From positions 62,001 through 126,000 of the forward strand of contig NZ_QNQT01000007.1 in the NCBI RefSeq assembly GCF_003362805.1: a DNA stretch of 64,000 bases, given 5' to 3'. The notes beneath the pieces are model-generated. The model worked only from the letters and a program-made list of their open reading frames with translations, had not been told where the DNA came from and made no database searches. Each line of letters starts with the position of its first letter. Within the stretch, counting starts at the first letter, position 1. The position numbers were made by a program, and so were the translations under genes. Source of the stretch: Neobacillus piezotolerans (GTDB lineage Bacteria > Bacillota > Bacilli > Bacillales > Cytobacillaceae). Of the stretch, positions 27,901-35,767 are shown piece by piece.

Positions 27901-28195
27901 GATACCCCTTTTCCTTTGAAATGCTGGATGGAGTGCCAAACCGTACATTCCATTGGATTTTTATCCCCGCCCCTGCCATTGTAATCAATTCGTCCGCAGC
28001 CCTTAGCTGAGTTTCTGTGGGCAGAAGCTTATTCAATACATTCCTTGAGTCATAAAGCTGTTCCAACGTATTTCCGCCAATCAAACTTGCCTCTTCGACC
28101 GGTCCGGCCACCTTCCCGGCAATTGTCCCAAGCGGCGCCATTAGCGACCCCATGAGAACCGCGGTTCCCAAAACGGATAACCATTTCCCCTTCAC
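24983..28195 (-). CDS. Secreted M36 (fungalysin) metalloprotease, multidomain
   Basis: The product is about 1,070 residues. In order: a signal peptide (KWLSVLGTAVLMGSLMAPLG region), a fungalysin/thermolysin propeptide, an M36 catalytic domain with zinc motif HEYSHALSNR near residue 494 and the third ligand in SMGEAWGDWFG, a carboxypeptidase-regulatory-like beta domain (NGATGKPIENARIIIG), a discoidin (F5/8 type C) domain (ASSESESHPAKNAIDDTEG), and a C-terminal PPC-like beta domain ending FVLTVNRPY. It should be exported and digest extracellular protein. The start is GTG at 28195 with GAGGAGG 8 nt upstream; a longer frame to 28273 lacks a site and would hide the signal peptide. No cell-wall sorting signal is seen. 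Confidence 0.9.
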   Translation of the reverse strand: MKGKWLSVLGTAVLMGSLMAPLGTIAGKVAGPVEEASLIGGNTLEQLYDSRNVLNKLLPTETQLRAADELITMAGAGIKIQWNVRFGTPSSISKEKGYLSAPASGSAETIARGWLKQNSALFGLTETEIDSLAVVRNYKMPGTNLQPVTFQQTFGGLESVFGGRIIVAVNKDGKILSVSSNASRAKNQAVDFTLSSLDAIKKVAALSIPSLQVSFKPLAQENGWDVFDAGNALPTVQRAKKAVFIKGDEVRPAFRVLFVEKLDKAYEVIIDGKTGEKLFQRSLVQHLDPSGAVFENYPGAPKGGAQVSKSFKGDPKASPLGWFLPANDAGMTTIGNNANTYANWSNFLAPADQIVRPVSPLGQFNYYFANAWQKTNGQTIPPSYAQDVNSAATSLFYHHNLFHDYFYNLGWNEAAGNLQTANFGKGGAEGDAILGLVQAGALSGGEPTYTGRDNAYMLTLPDGLPAWSGMFLWEPIKGSFHGNYADGDYDAGIIYHEYSHALSNRMVAGGESLNSHQAGSMGEAWGDWFGMHYLAKKGLQDKPVVGTYVTGNTERGIRGWALDDNPLNYGDIGFDVTGPEVHADGEIWAGILWSVRDSLIKSLGKEKGEQVAEQLVIDAMPISAPDPSMVDMRTAIISADFERYGGMHTDILWGAFAKRGLGVSAFSNGGDDTDPVPGFDHPAQVRNGLLAGAVVNGATGKPIENARIIIGQFEARTSAAATTSGKGQFALPMVAGTYDVTIQAKGFGARTIKNISITAGKNSTLRFNLEPNVASSFNGGKIVASSESESHPAKNAIDDTEGTVFASETKETGFTGAALVVDLAGDKPVKISHIEVSAFKDIALGRFSTLKDFEIHTSLDGQTWTKVLEDQIITRKPRPSAGDLHYKGMDLKSSAEAKFVKLIAKSAQDDTAKFVQIAELQVFGPGRTKIEPVTLEPEEPFVAEGTVMAGNPGTGIGSLADLPISLAVTENEFITTQNPEPSTQGVDGYVITLPDGYGDGIHTFTLEGQGDPSTYDFDVYFYNKNFVQIGSAASSGANETGVVPGGTKYVYAGLYTGANIPFVLTVNRPY

Positions 28196-28364
28196 GGTTG
28201 GTTCCTCCTCAAAAAGTATTGTTGAAACATTGCCAAGGGCTTTGCTTCTACTTAATTTATACGGAGGCAGCAACCATTTTTATAGGGTTTTTTCACAGAA
28301 TACATATTAAGGTGTAGAAAGTTTACCAAAAAGGATTATCCAATACTCCATAAGTAGTAGGCAT

Positions 28365-30323
28365 CTATTTGCCAAACAGTTTTCCGTAAAAATCCGTATC
28401 AAGCATCTTCGCGGAATAATGGAACTTTGCTTGGACCATGGACGAAACGGCTTGTATATACTTTTTATCTACAGCCGATCCGTCAGCTGGAGAAAACTCT
28501 CCAGTGACGGAGTTATACCTTCCCTTGTCCGTAATGAAACTCTTATCTACAAACATGACCAATGGGTCAGAATCGGAAAAAATATCCCTGCCCATTAGGA
28601 GACGGGAGTCATACTCAAGCCCCAGCAGGTTTGATAAGGTAGGAATAATGTCAAGGCTGGAAGCAGGCACATCAATTTTTTCGGGCCTCATTCCTTTTGC
28701 ATAAAGGATGAAGGGGCTTTTGTATAATTCAAACGTTTTTTCAACCTTGTGCCCGGCCAATTCATCAATGGTTTCGGCGTCAAGCCCATATGGATAGTGG
28801 TCTGCGCCAAGGGCAATCAGTGTACGGTCGGCCGCCCCATTCTCTTCAAGCCTTTCGAGCAGCTCTTCAAGTGCGCGGTCAAGTTCGATTTGTGTGGCAA
28901 GATAGGCCTTAGCCTGTGTGGATAGCTGAAGGCCCTCAACCAATTTCCTGTTTTTCCACGCAATATAATTGCCTGTGAAACTATATTGCATATGCCCGCT
29001 GACGGTCATGTAATAAGTATGGAACGGCTGATTTCCAATATAGTCGGGAACCGTTTTTTCAATCATTTCAAGGTCGGATTCCGGCCAGGTTTTCTTCACT
29101 TCGAGCCCCAAGCCAAGAGCTTTATATTCATATCCCATATTCGGATGGGATATATCCCTTCCGTAGTAGGTATATGTGTGATTATGATAGGCCCTTGTAT
29201 CGTAGCCAAGTTTTTTCAGCTGGTTTCCCAGCACGAAAGGCAGATAGTTCCGGCCGGATTCCCTAAAACTCCAAACACCGCTCTTCGGAATTAGCCCTGT
29301 GCAGGCGACATACTCTCCATCGGATGTGCTTACTCCCCAAACCGGATTATAAAAGTTTGTGAAGTTATATCCCTCATGGACAAGTTTATACAATGTCGGG
29401 GTAATCTCCTTATTCACAGCGTAAGGCGAAAAACTTTCAGCGGTTATAAAGATTAGGTTGTAACCCTTGAATTTTCCGGTATACGGATTTTTACGTGTCG
29501 GTTCAATGCTGCTGAAATAGGAATACATATCCTTCAGGTCAAGGTTCTTCTCCTTGGCAGCTAGTTGCGTGAAATCGATATCCATTACATTGTAGCCCAT
29601 TTCATCCTGTTCCCCTGACGAATTTTTCGGCGGAGGCCAGATTCCGGAACCTTCCGGCGGCTTTTTAACCGTCGCTGAAAGTTTCGGCTCCCATCCGAAA
29701 AGCTGCCTTTGCATATCAATCCTCATTGTTGTCAGCAAGCCGAGCCGTTCCACTGATAGGAGAGGCATACTGCTCCTGAAATAAAGGTCATAGGCTGAGT
29801 TTATTTCCTTGCCGCTCGCCATCAGGGTGCCAATCCCTGCCATTTGGGAGAATGCAAAGCAAGCAATCAGGGATATCCTATTCAACTTGTCCTGCTTTTG
29901 AAACGTAAAGAAACGACCTAAAGGCAGAAAAAGCAACGGAGGCGCCAGAAAAACAGCCAGCCAGAAGGCATTTTCCCTTGCCAGGTTTCCGATGTCCCTC
30001 CAGAACTCCGCAGCCTGCGCGCCGTTTCCTGCTGAATAGACCGTATAAAATGTTTTAAAAAACTTATAGTAAATAAATTGCGATTGGTACAAAAGGGAAC
30101 AAAGGACGATCAAAAGAAAGGAAACAGAAAACCCCGCCTTCCCTCTAAAAAAGCCAATCATGAAAAAAAGGAAAACCGATATCCCAAGGATGAAAATGAC
30201 CGAAAGCAGGTAATCCCGGAGCTGAATTTCCTGAAACAGCCCTTTTCTAAACGCAAATTCCATAAGCAGCAATGAAAAAAAGAAAAAAAGAAGAACGCCA
30301 TCCTTCTTTGTAAACTCAGCCAT
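28365..30323 (-). CDS. LtaS-type sulfatase-fold membrane phosphotransferase
   Basis: This 652-residue protein has five N-terminal membrane segments (to about residue 190) and an extracellular sulfatase-fold domain. The pattern is that of lipoteichoic acid synthases, which move glycerol-phosphate from phosphatidylglycerol to a growing chain. The metal site ITAESFSPY and the probable catalytic threonine in WGVSTSDGEY are visible, as is LGADHYPYG near the end. I prefer the ATG at 30323 (GGTGGGGAG upstream) over a GTG 9 nt earlier. It may be the main LTA synthase or a YvgJ/YqgS-type paralogue; this cannot be decided here. Confidence 0.85.
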   Translation of the reverse strand: MAEFTKKDGVLLFFFFSLLLMEFAFRKGLFQEIQLRDYLLSVIFILGISVFLFFMIGFFRGKAGFSVSFLLIVLCSLLYQSQFIYYKFFKTFYTVYSAGNGAQAAEFWRDIGNLARENAFWLAVFLAPPLLFLPLGRFFTFQKQDKLNRISLIACFAFSQMAGIGTLMASGKEINSAYDLYFRSSMPLLSVERLGLLTTMRIDMQRQLFGWEPKLSATVKKPPEGSGIWPPPKNSSGEQDEMGYNVMDIDFTQLAAKEKNLDLKDMYSYFSSIEPTRKNPYTGKFKGYNLIFITAESFSPYAVNKEITPTLYKLVHEGYNFTNFYNPVWGVSTSDGEYVACTGLIPKSGVWSFRESGRNYLPFVLGNQLKKLGYDTRAYHNHTYTYYGRDISHPNMGYEYKALGLGLEVKKTWPESDLEMIEKTVPDYIGNQPFHTYYMTVSGHMQYSFTGNYIAWKNRKLVEGLQLSTQAKAYLATQIELDRALEELLERLEENGAADRTLIALGADHYPYGLDAETIDELAGHKVEKTFELYKSPFILYAKGMRPEKIDVPASSLDIIPTLSNLLGLEYDSRLLMGRDIFSDSDPLVMFVDKSFITDKGRYNSVTGEFSPADGSAVDKKYIQAVSSMVQAKFHYSAKMLDTDFYGKLFGK

Positions 30324-30555
30324 ACTCCCCACCCTTTACCTGTTATCCCCGTACAGGATTCCCCCCTGTTTTGTACGGGCTGATATAAAAGTATACTCAG
30401 GCACTCATGGTAAGATTACAGGCTGTTTTTAAATATTTAATTTCCCGATGGCGATCAATCCGGTCATAACGCTCATAAAGGAAACCATCATGTTTCTTTT
30501 CCGGTTAGATGGGGATAAGAAATAAGGTAGCAACTTAATAGAGGAGGGGCAGAAA

Positions 30556-31338
30556 ATGGGATTATTGGATAACAAAGTGGCTTTTGTTACGGGGGCAAGT
30601 TCGGGCATAGGACGCGCCGCCGCAATCCGGCTTGCCGAAGAAGGGGTTAAAGTCGCCCTGGTTGACGTAAAAGCAGAAAACGGTGAAGAGGTTAAAGGCA
30701 TTATCGAGGAAAAAGGCGGCAGCGCCATTACCCTTGAATGCGATGTTTCTAAGCCGGAAGATGTTGAAACTGCTTATAAAAATACACTGAAGGAATTTGG
30801 ACGGCTCGATATTGTCTTTGCGAATGCGGGCATCAATGGGGTTATCGCCCCAATTGAAACACTCGCACCCGAGGATTGGGACGAAACTATTACAACGAAT
30901 CTGAAAGGAACTTTCCTGACAGTCAAATATGCGATTCCGTATTTGAAGGAACAGGGCGGGAGCATCATCATCACCAGTTCCATTAATGGAAACCGGATTT
31001 ATAAAAACTTTGGTTTTTCCGCCTACAGCACCTCAAAAATCGGCCAGGCCGGATTTGGGAGGATGGCAGCCCTTGAACTCGCCAAATACAAAATCCGCGT
31101 AAACACCATTTGCCCAGGGGCGATTGAAACGAATATCGATAAAAATACATTCCCAGCCGAAGAAGAACTGGAGGAAATTAAAATTCCGGTAGAATACCCT
31201 GAAGGAAGCCAGCCGCTCGAAAATGGACCCGGGAAACCGGAGCAGGTCGCCGATCTTGTTTACTTCCTTGCTTCCTCCCTATCAAGCCATATTACCGGTA
31301 CGGAGATATACATTGACGGAGCGGAATCGCTCTTGTAG
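30556..31338 (+). CDS. Short-chain dehydrogenase/reductase
   Basis: This 260-residue SDR has the cofactor motif TGASSGIG, the structural FANAG, the catalytic Ser in ITSSING and YSTSK (Tyr/Lys pair), and the NTICPGAIET loop. An acidic residue after the second strand (VALVDVK) suggests NAD rather than NADP. The substrate is unknown. AGGAGGGG precedes the ATG. It lies alone, divergent from the LtaS-type gene. Confidence 0.88.
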   Translation: MGLLDNKVAFVTGASSGIGRAAAIRLAEEGVKVALVDVKAENGEEVKGIIEEKGGSAITLECDVSKPEDVETAYKNTLKEFGRLDIVFANAGINGVIAPIETLAPEDWDETITTNLKGTFLTVKYAIPYLKEQGGSIIITSSINGNRIYKNFGFSAYSTSKIGQAGFGRMAALELAKYKIRVNTICPGAIETNIDKNTFPAEEELEEIKIPVEYPEGSQPLENGPGKPEQVADLVYFLASSLSSHITGTEIYIDGAESLL

Positions 31339-31349
31339 TGGACTTATGG

Positions 31350-31385
31350 AAAAAGGCAGGCTCTCTCCCGGCCTGCCTCCTTTCA
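31350..31385. terminator. Bidirectional terminator, SDR and DUF4097-like genes
   Basis: The stem GGCAGGC...GCCTGCC is flanked by AAAAA on the left and TCCTTTC on the right, so it can end convergent transcripts from both sides. Confidence 0.75.
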
Positions 31386-32102
31386 TTACTCTTCTTTAAA
31401 ATTAACCTCGCCAATCCCCAAATTCGAATCAATTACAATTACTGTGTCAGAATCCTCAAATGCCTGGTTCACATAAACATTGCCGCTTTTTTTCGTAAAG
31501 CCCTCCATGTCCACTTTGCCAATCCCCTTATCCGTGATAAGTTTAATCCCGACTTCCTTTGGCAAAATGATTGTCGTTTTGCCAACTCCGAGATTCAATA
31601 CTGTATGGAAGCCTTTTTCCCGCTTGCCGCCAAGGTTTATTTCAATATCCCCTATGCCGCCATCAACTTCAAGATTGGACAATTCAATATCCCGCAAATC
31701 AAGATTTGCATCGGATACACCTGCATTTACCCGCAAATCGACCGGCACCTCGTCATTCAAGGCAATCTCCCAGTTGTTCTCCGCTTTGCCAAACCCAAAA
31801 TTCCAAAGTCCGTTCTTTTTCTGCTCAACGATCGCCTTTCCTTTTTTCCCAGAAAGGTGGTAAGATATGTCCGGCTTGAACTTTTTGTTCTCAACCACCG
31901 TCCCTTCAAGCCATTCGTCAGACCCTCCGGTTACCGAAAGCTTCCCGACGCCTAAATTCACTTCAACTTCAAGGCTTTCCGCCTTATCCTTTTCAATAAG
32001 AAAGTCTTTTTCATTTCCTTTGCCAAAAATGCTTCCCATTGCGTACTTTGCCGTAAACCCAAGTACGGTTGCGATCAGCAAAACAACAAGTAACTTTTTC
32101 AT
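31386..32102 (-). CDS. Membrane-anchored DUF4097/DUF2154 (LiaF-like) protein
   Basis: The product is 238 residues with one N-terminal membrane segment (KKLLVVLLIATVLGFTAKYAMG) and a repetitive beta-strand body built of units such as VEVNLGVGKLSVTGGSD, VDGGIGDIEINLGG, LNLGVGKTTIILPKE and DSNLGIGEVNF. This is the right-handed beta stack seen in LiaF/YvqF and DUF4097 proteins, which take part in envelope stress sensing. No two-component system is next to it. I start at MKKLLVV, six nt after GGGGGA. Confidence 0.75.
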   Translation of the reverse strand: MKKLLVVLLIATVLGFTAKYAMGSIFGKGNEKDFLIEKDKAESLEVEVNLGVGKLSVTGGSDEWLEGTVVENKKFKPDISYHLSGKKGKAIVEQKKNGLWNFGFGKAENNWEIALNDEVPVDLRVNAGVSDANLDLRDIELSNLEVDGGIGDIEINLGGKREKGFHTVLNLGVGKTTIILPKEVGIKLITDKGIGKVDMEGFTKKSGNVYVNQAFEDSDTVIVIDSNLGIGEVNFKEE

Positions 32103-32303
32103 CCATATTCCCCCAACCATTGTTATAGTTCCATATTAATCTAGTTGCCGGGTTTCGAATACAGCCCCGTGCCATATTTTTCTATACGGCTTAGGTCTTA
32201 GGGGGAATGGGCACTTAGGATTTGGCCTCGTCCGAAAAGTGGATTATGGCACAGCCGGTGGGAAAATTTGTGGGGAAAACTCGGCAGGAGCGGGAAAATA
32301 TCA

Positions 32304-32336
32304 TAAAAATAGCGGGAACTCCGCGAAGTCCCCGCT
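32304..32336 (-). terminator. Terminator after ogt
   Basis: Minus-strand stem AGCGGG(G)ACT...AGT(T)CCCGCT followed by ATTTTT. Confidence 0.85.
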
Positions 32337-32340
32337 TTCT

Positions 32341-32871
32341 TTATCCTGTGGCCACTTTATTTTTCTTTTCCAATTCAAGCAAAAACCTCTTCATATCCAA
32401 GCCTTCACGAAAGCCGGTCATGCTGCCGTCCTTTCCGACCACCCTATGGCAGGGTACAGCGATCAGCACCGGGTTGGCGCCAATTGCGGAGCCCACTGCC
32501 CTGACTGCGGTGGGCTTGCCGATGCGGTTGGCGATATCACTGTAACAAACTGTTTCACCGTAGGGAATATGCCTCAGCGCTTCCCACACAAGTTCCTGGA
32601 AAGCTGTACCACTGCTATCCAGCTGCCAGGAAAATTCCGTTCTCCGCCCATCAAGATACTCGGCAAATTCGGTTATAAAGGGCCTCAGCGGTTCCGCCTG
32701 CTTTATCAGCGAAGCGCCGGGATACCTTTTTTGGATAATGGCCTCGCATTCACCTTCCCCGCTTCCTGGCGACCCGGCAAAGCATAAACCCTTATCCGTA
32801 GCCCCGAGCAGCAAAGGCAGTGATTCATTTTTAAAAACTTCCCAATAAATCGTAAGGATTCCCTGTTTCAT
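32341..32871 (-). CDS. ogt: Methylated-DNA-protein cysteine methyltransferase
   Basis: This 176-residue suicide enzyme takes methyl groups from O6-methylguanine onto Cys141 in the motif VPCHRVVG. The helix-turn-helix part with the arginine finger is seen in YSDIANRIGKPTAVRAVGSAIGAN (shown here as family hallmark). GGGAGGAGG precedes the ATG. It starts 27 bp after the glucosidase stop and may be co-transcribed with it, which would be an odd functional pairing. Confidence 0.93.
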   Translation of the reverse strand: MKQGILTIYWEVFKNESLPLLLGATDKGLCFAGSPGSGEGECEAIIQKRYPGASLIKQAEPLRPFITEFAEYLDGRRTEFSWQLDSSGTAFQELVWEALRHIPYGETVCYSDIANRIGKPTAVRAVGSAIGANPVLIAVPCHRVVGKDGSMTGFREGLDMKRFLLELEKKNKVATG

Positions 32872-32898
32872 CCCTGTGCCTCCTCCCTTTTTGGGCCC

Positions 32899-34569
32899 TT
32901 AATCCAAAAAGTAAACCCTCGCCTCAAACGGCTTCAGTGTAAACTCTTTCTTTAACTTGCTTTCAGAAATAGTATAATTGCTTAACGCTAACTTGCTAGT
33001 TTTATAAGCGATGAAAGAAGGCATCTTGAAACGGGTCGGTGTCCCATGGAAATTGCAGATTACGATAGCTTTTTTCCTCCCCATTGTCCGCGTGTACACG
33101 AACAGCTTCGGATGATTGGGATGGTATAGCTCATATTTCCCGTAAATAAACAGTGGATTCTCTTTTCTCAGCCGGATGAGCTGTTTGTAGAAACTAAGGA
33201 TGGAATCTTCATCGGTTAGCTGGCTTTCGACATTGATTTCCCGAAAATTCGGGTTTACCCCGAGCCAGGTTTTTGGCCCGGACGTAAATCCCGCCATATG
33301 GGAACCATCCCATTGCATCGGTGTCCTCGCATTGTCACGCCCGCGTTTCCAGATGACCTCCATGATTTCCTCGTGGGGCCGGCCCTTTGCCGTTTCAAGC
33401 TTATAATAATTGATCATTCCGACATCGTTATAATCATCAATGGAAGGGAACCGGACGTTGGTCATCCCGATTTCCTGGCCCTGGTAAATAAAAGGAGTTC
33501 CTTTCATAAGGAAGTACATGACGCCCAGCATTTTAGCGCTTTCCTTCCAATACTTCCCGTCATCCCCCCAAGTTGATACACGGCGCGGCTGATCATGGTT
33601 TTCAATAAAGAGCGCGTTCCAGCCCCTGCCTTCAAGACCCTTTTGCCACTTTGTCAGGACGCGTTTAAGCGCCTTTACATCAACTGAGTCCTTCGTTTTT
33701 TTATCCCAAAGGTCCAGGAATTCAAATTGGAAAATCATATTGAAATGGCCCTTTTCCTCACCGACCCATTTATCGGCGTCCACCAGTTTCACCCCGTTGG
33801 CCTCTCCAACTGTCATAACTTCATAGTTCTTGATTGTCCTGGCAGAAAATTCGGAAAGGAGTTCATCAATTCCGTTAACATTCATCATATAACCGAAGCA
33901 CGGTACATAGTCGAGGTTTTCTGGATTCGGCATATCCGGGAGGCCAGGCTGTTTTTTTATATGTGAAATCGCATCGATGCGAAATCCGTCAATGCCTTTA
34001 TCCAGCCACCAGTTCACCATGCTGTACAGGGCTTCGCGGACTTCAGGATTTTCCCAATTCAAGTCAGGCTGGCGTTCGGAAAAGAGATGCATGAAATACT
34101 GTTCGGATTTCCCATCGTACTTCCATGCGGAGCCGCTGAAAATTGATTCCCAATTGTTCGGCTCTTTCCCCTCTTTTCCGTCCCGCCAAATATACCAATC
34201 GCGCTTTGGGTTGTCCTTTGAAGAGCGGGATTCAATGAACCATGGGTGGTCATCACTCGTATGATTGATGACAAGGTCGAGAATCAGCTTCATACCACGC
34301 TTGTGGACTTCCTCAAGCAAATCATCAAAATCAGCCATCGTACCGAACTCTTCCATAATATCCTGGTAATCTGAAATATCATAGCCGTTATCATCGTTCG
34401 GCGATTTATACATCGGCGATAGCCAAATAACATCAATTCCTAATTCCTTCAGGTAATCAAGCTTTAAGATGACCCCTCGCAGGTCGCCAATCCCATCTCC
34501 ATTGCTGTCCATAAAGCTGCGGGGGTACACCTGGTAAGCCACACTCTCTTTCCACCACTTTTTGCTCAT
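32899..34569 (-). CDS. malL: Oligo-1,6-glucosidase / alpha-glucosidase (GH13)
   Basis: This 556-residue cytoplasmic enzyme hydrolyses alpha-1,6 and/or alpha-1,4 bonds of short malto-oligosaccharides and sucrose. It has the GH13 (beta/alpha)8 barrel with conserved blocks: VYPRSFMDSNGDGIGDLRG, DLVINHTS, nucleophile Asp in GFRIDAISHI, acid/base Glu in TVGEANG, and FIENHDQPR. The calcium-binding DSNGDGIGD is typical of the oligo-1,6-glucosidase group. I start at the ATG (MSKKWWKES), which lies just after GAGGTG. No sugar transporter or cre site is seen nearby. Confidence 0.9.
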   Translation of the reverse strand: MSKKWWKESVAYQVYPRSFMDSNGDGIGDLRGVILKLDYLKELGIDVIWLSPMYKSPNDDNGYDISDYQDIMEEFGTMADFDDLLEEVHKRGMKLILDLVINHTSDDHPWFIESRSSKDNPKRDWYIWRDGKEGKEPNNWESIFSGSAWKYDGKSEQYFMHLFSERQPDLNWENPEVREALYSMVNWWLDKGIDGFRIDAISHIKKQPGLPDMPNPENLDYVPCFGYMMNVNGIDELLSEFSARTIKNYEVMTVGEANGVKLVDADKWVGEEKGHFNMIFQFEFLDLWDKKTKDSVDVKALKRVLTKWQKGLEGRGWNALFIENHDQPRRVSTWGDDGKYWKESAKMLGVMYFLMKGTPFIYQGQEIGMTNVRFPSIDDYNDVGMINYYKLETAKGRPHEEIMEVIWKRGRDNARTPMQWDGSHMAGFTSGPKTWLGVNPNFREINVESQLTDEDSILSFYKQLIRLRKENPLFIYGKYELYHPNHPKLFVYTRTMGRKKAIVICNFHGTPTRFKMPSFIAYKTSKLALSNYTISESKLKKEFTLKPFEARVYFLD

Positions 34570-34710
34570 TTCCACACCTCGGAGTAAAGAAAATAGTATA
34601 TATCCAGTTTAGAAATTTCTAAATTAAAAATCCCACTCATTGTAGCATATTTCCAGTAATCATTCACTGTATCTCCTTAAAGTTTCGAGCGAACCGAGGC
34701 CTTCAGGAGA

Positions 34711-34738
34711 TTAAAATGCCCGGCTTTTTCCGCCGGGC
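34711..34738 (-). terminator. Strong hairpin terminator downstream of cstR region
   Basis: Minus-strand stem GCCCGGC...GCCGGGC followed by ATTTTAAT. It ends whatever is transcribed between here and the cstR gene. Confidence 0.75.
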
Positions 34739-34831
34739 TTCCTATCATTCCTATTCTATCGTATTGTAAACTAACTTTTTCAACGTTTTTAAGGGGTATT
34801 CTTCATTCTCGTATAGGACTGCCGGGACAAT

Positions 34832-34882
34832 AGTGGTACCACTTTTCCTCTTAAACAGAATTACCTATACCCGTATAGGTAT
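34832..34882. promoter_or_regulatory. Two palindromes downstream of cstR
   Basis: AGTGGTACCACT (34832..34843) is a perfect 12-nt palindrome. ACCTATA-CCCG-TATAGGT (34864..34881) is a strong dyad reminiscent of the CstR-type operator upstream of the rhodanese-like gene, which has the ATACCC...GGGTAT form. No clear gene lies next to them; see findings. Confidence 0.4.
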
Positions 34883-34892
34883 ATTGTTTTCT

Positions 34893-34916
34893 AAAAAAAA
34901 GAGGGCTTTCACCCTT
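34893..34916 (-). terminator. Weak terminator right after cstR
   Basis: Minus-strand AGGG...CCCT short stem followed by a long T-run (TTTTTTT). The stem is short. Confidence 0.4.
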
Positions 34917-34977
34917 TTATTCACGAAGAAGTGGACGTACCGCTTGCTTCACTGTTTATTAAAATTATTCCTAACGT

Positions 34978-35238
34978 TCATCGGCTTTTCACAAGAAGAT
35001 TTACCGCTTCCTGTATCAATTCGTCAGTCTTTTGGCCATTTTTCTCAGCATCAAGCACACACTCAACAAGATTCGAACTTACCACAACGCCAATTGTACG
35101 GTCGACGGCTGAACGGACTGCGGATAGCTGCGTTATAACGTCCTTGCAATTCTTATCTTCTTCCATCATCTTGAGAATGCCGCGAATCTGTCCTTCAATC
35201 CTTTTCACACGGTGTTTCATTTGATCATCGTATTTCAT
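34978..35238 (-). CDS. cstR: CsoR-family repressor, CstR (persulfide-sensing) type
   Basis: This 86-residue all-helical DNA-binding protein of the CsoR/RcnR family begins MKYDDQMKHRVKRIEGQIRG. The two conserved cysteines are present (DKNCKDVI and NLVECVLD), but the histidine copper ligand of CsoR is replaced by Asn in SSNLVECV. That Cys-Asn-Cys pattern matches Staphylococcus aureus CstR, which senses per- and polysulfides rather than Cu(I). I start at the ATG at 35238, which follows GGAAGGGTG. It sits 17 bp behind the rhodanese-like gene, and an operator-like palindrome lies before that gene. Confidence 0.85.
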   Translation of the reverse strand: MKYDDQMKHRVKRIEGQIRGILKMMEEDKNCKDVITQLSAVRSAVDRTIGVVVSSNLVECVLDAEKNGQKTDELIQEAVNLLVKSR

Positions 35239-35255
35239 ATCTGCACCCTTCCTCT

Positions 35256-35603
35256 TTACTGGCACCCGCAGCCATCCAAAGTATACGCCACGACATTAAT
35301 GCCTTTTTTCCTCAATTCCCTTATGCCCCAATTTTTTTCGAGGCGGTCCGAAGCAATGATCAGGACCCGATCGCCCGGAATCTCTGAAGCATACCTGTCC
35401 AGATAGGCCGCGGGGATGTGCAACGACACCTTAACAGGATTTTTTGAAGAAGTGGAATAATCACGGATATCCACTAGTATATCATTTCCATCTGTCTGCC
35501 CTTCAATGATAGCCCTGCACGGAACCCCCAAAACCGGGACATATCTTCTAGATAGCAAAATGGATAAAATCAGGGCAAGCACATAACCACTAACTAAAAC
35601 CAT
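35256..35603 (-). CDS. Membrane-anchored rhodanese-like protein without active-site Cys
   Basis: This 115-residue protein has one N-terminal membrane helix (VLVSGYVLALILSILLS) and a short rhodanese-like domain (ILVDIRDYSTSS, VSLHIPAAYL, VLIIASDRLEKNWGIRELRKKGINVVAYTLDG). Where rhodaneses carry the persulfide-forming Cys (usually VYCxxGxRS), this one reads IIASDRLEKN, so normal sulfurtransferase activity is unlikely. It ends in CGCQ, a Cys-x-Cys tail that might carry sulfur or metal. I start at the ATG with GGGAGG upstream. It is the first gene of a unit with cstR. Confidence 0.75.
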   Translation of the reverse strand: MVLVSGYVLALILSILLSRRYVPVLGVPCRAIIEGQTDGNDILVDIRDYSTSSKNPVKVSLHIPAAYLDRYASEIPGDRVLIIASDRLEKNWGIRELRKKGINVVAYTLDGCGCQ

Positions 35604-35649
35604 CCGGGTCCTCCCATTTAGTATTGGTCCTGTTGACATTCATTATAAT

Positions 35650-35665
35650 ATACCCCTATGGGTAT
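35650..35665 (-). promoter_or_regulatory. CstR/CsoR-type operator
   Basis: ATACCC-CTAT-GGGTAT is a near-perfect palindrome of the kind bound by CstR and Bacillus CsoR proteins, about 47 nt before the rhodanese-like gene. Autoregulation of the two-gene unit by CstR is the natural reading. Confidence 0.7.
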
Positions 35666-35721
35666 GTTACCAACCTTTTAATTTCATTTATCTCTCTCTC
35701 CCAAAGTAGCGAGAAAAAAGT

Positions 35722-35750
35722 AAAAAGGCAACCGCCATGATGCGGTCGCC
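35722..35750 (-). terminator. Terminator after DHA2 efflux pump gene
   Basis: Minus-strand stem GGCGACCGC...GCGGTTGCC followed by TTTTT. Confidence 0.9.
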
Positions 35751-35767
35751 TCCAAGTATTTTTAAAA

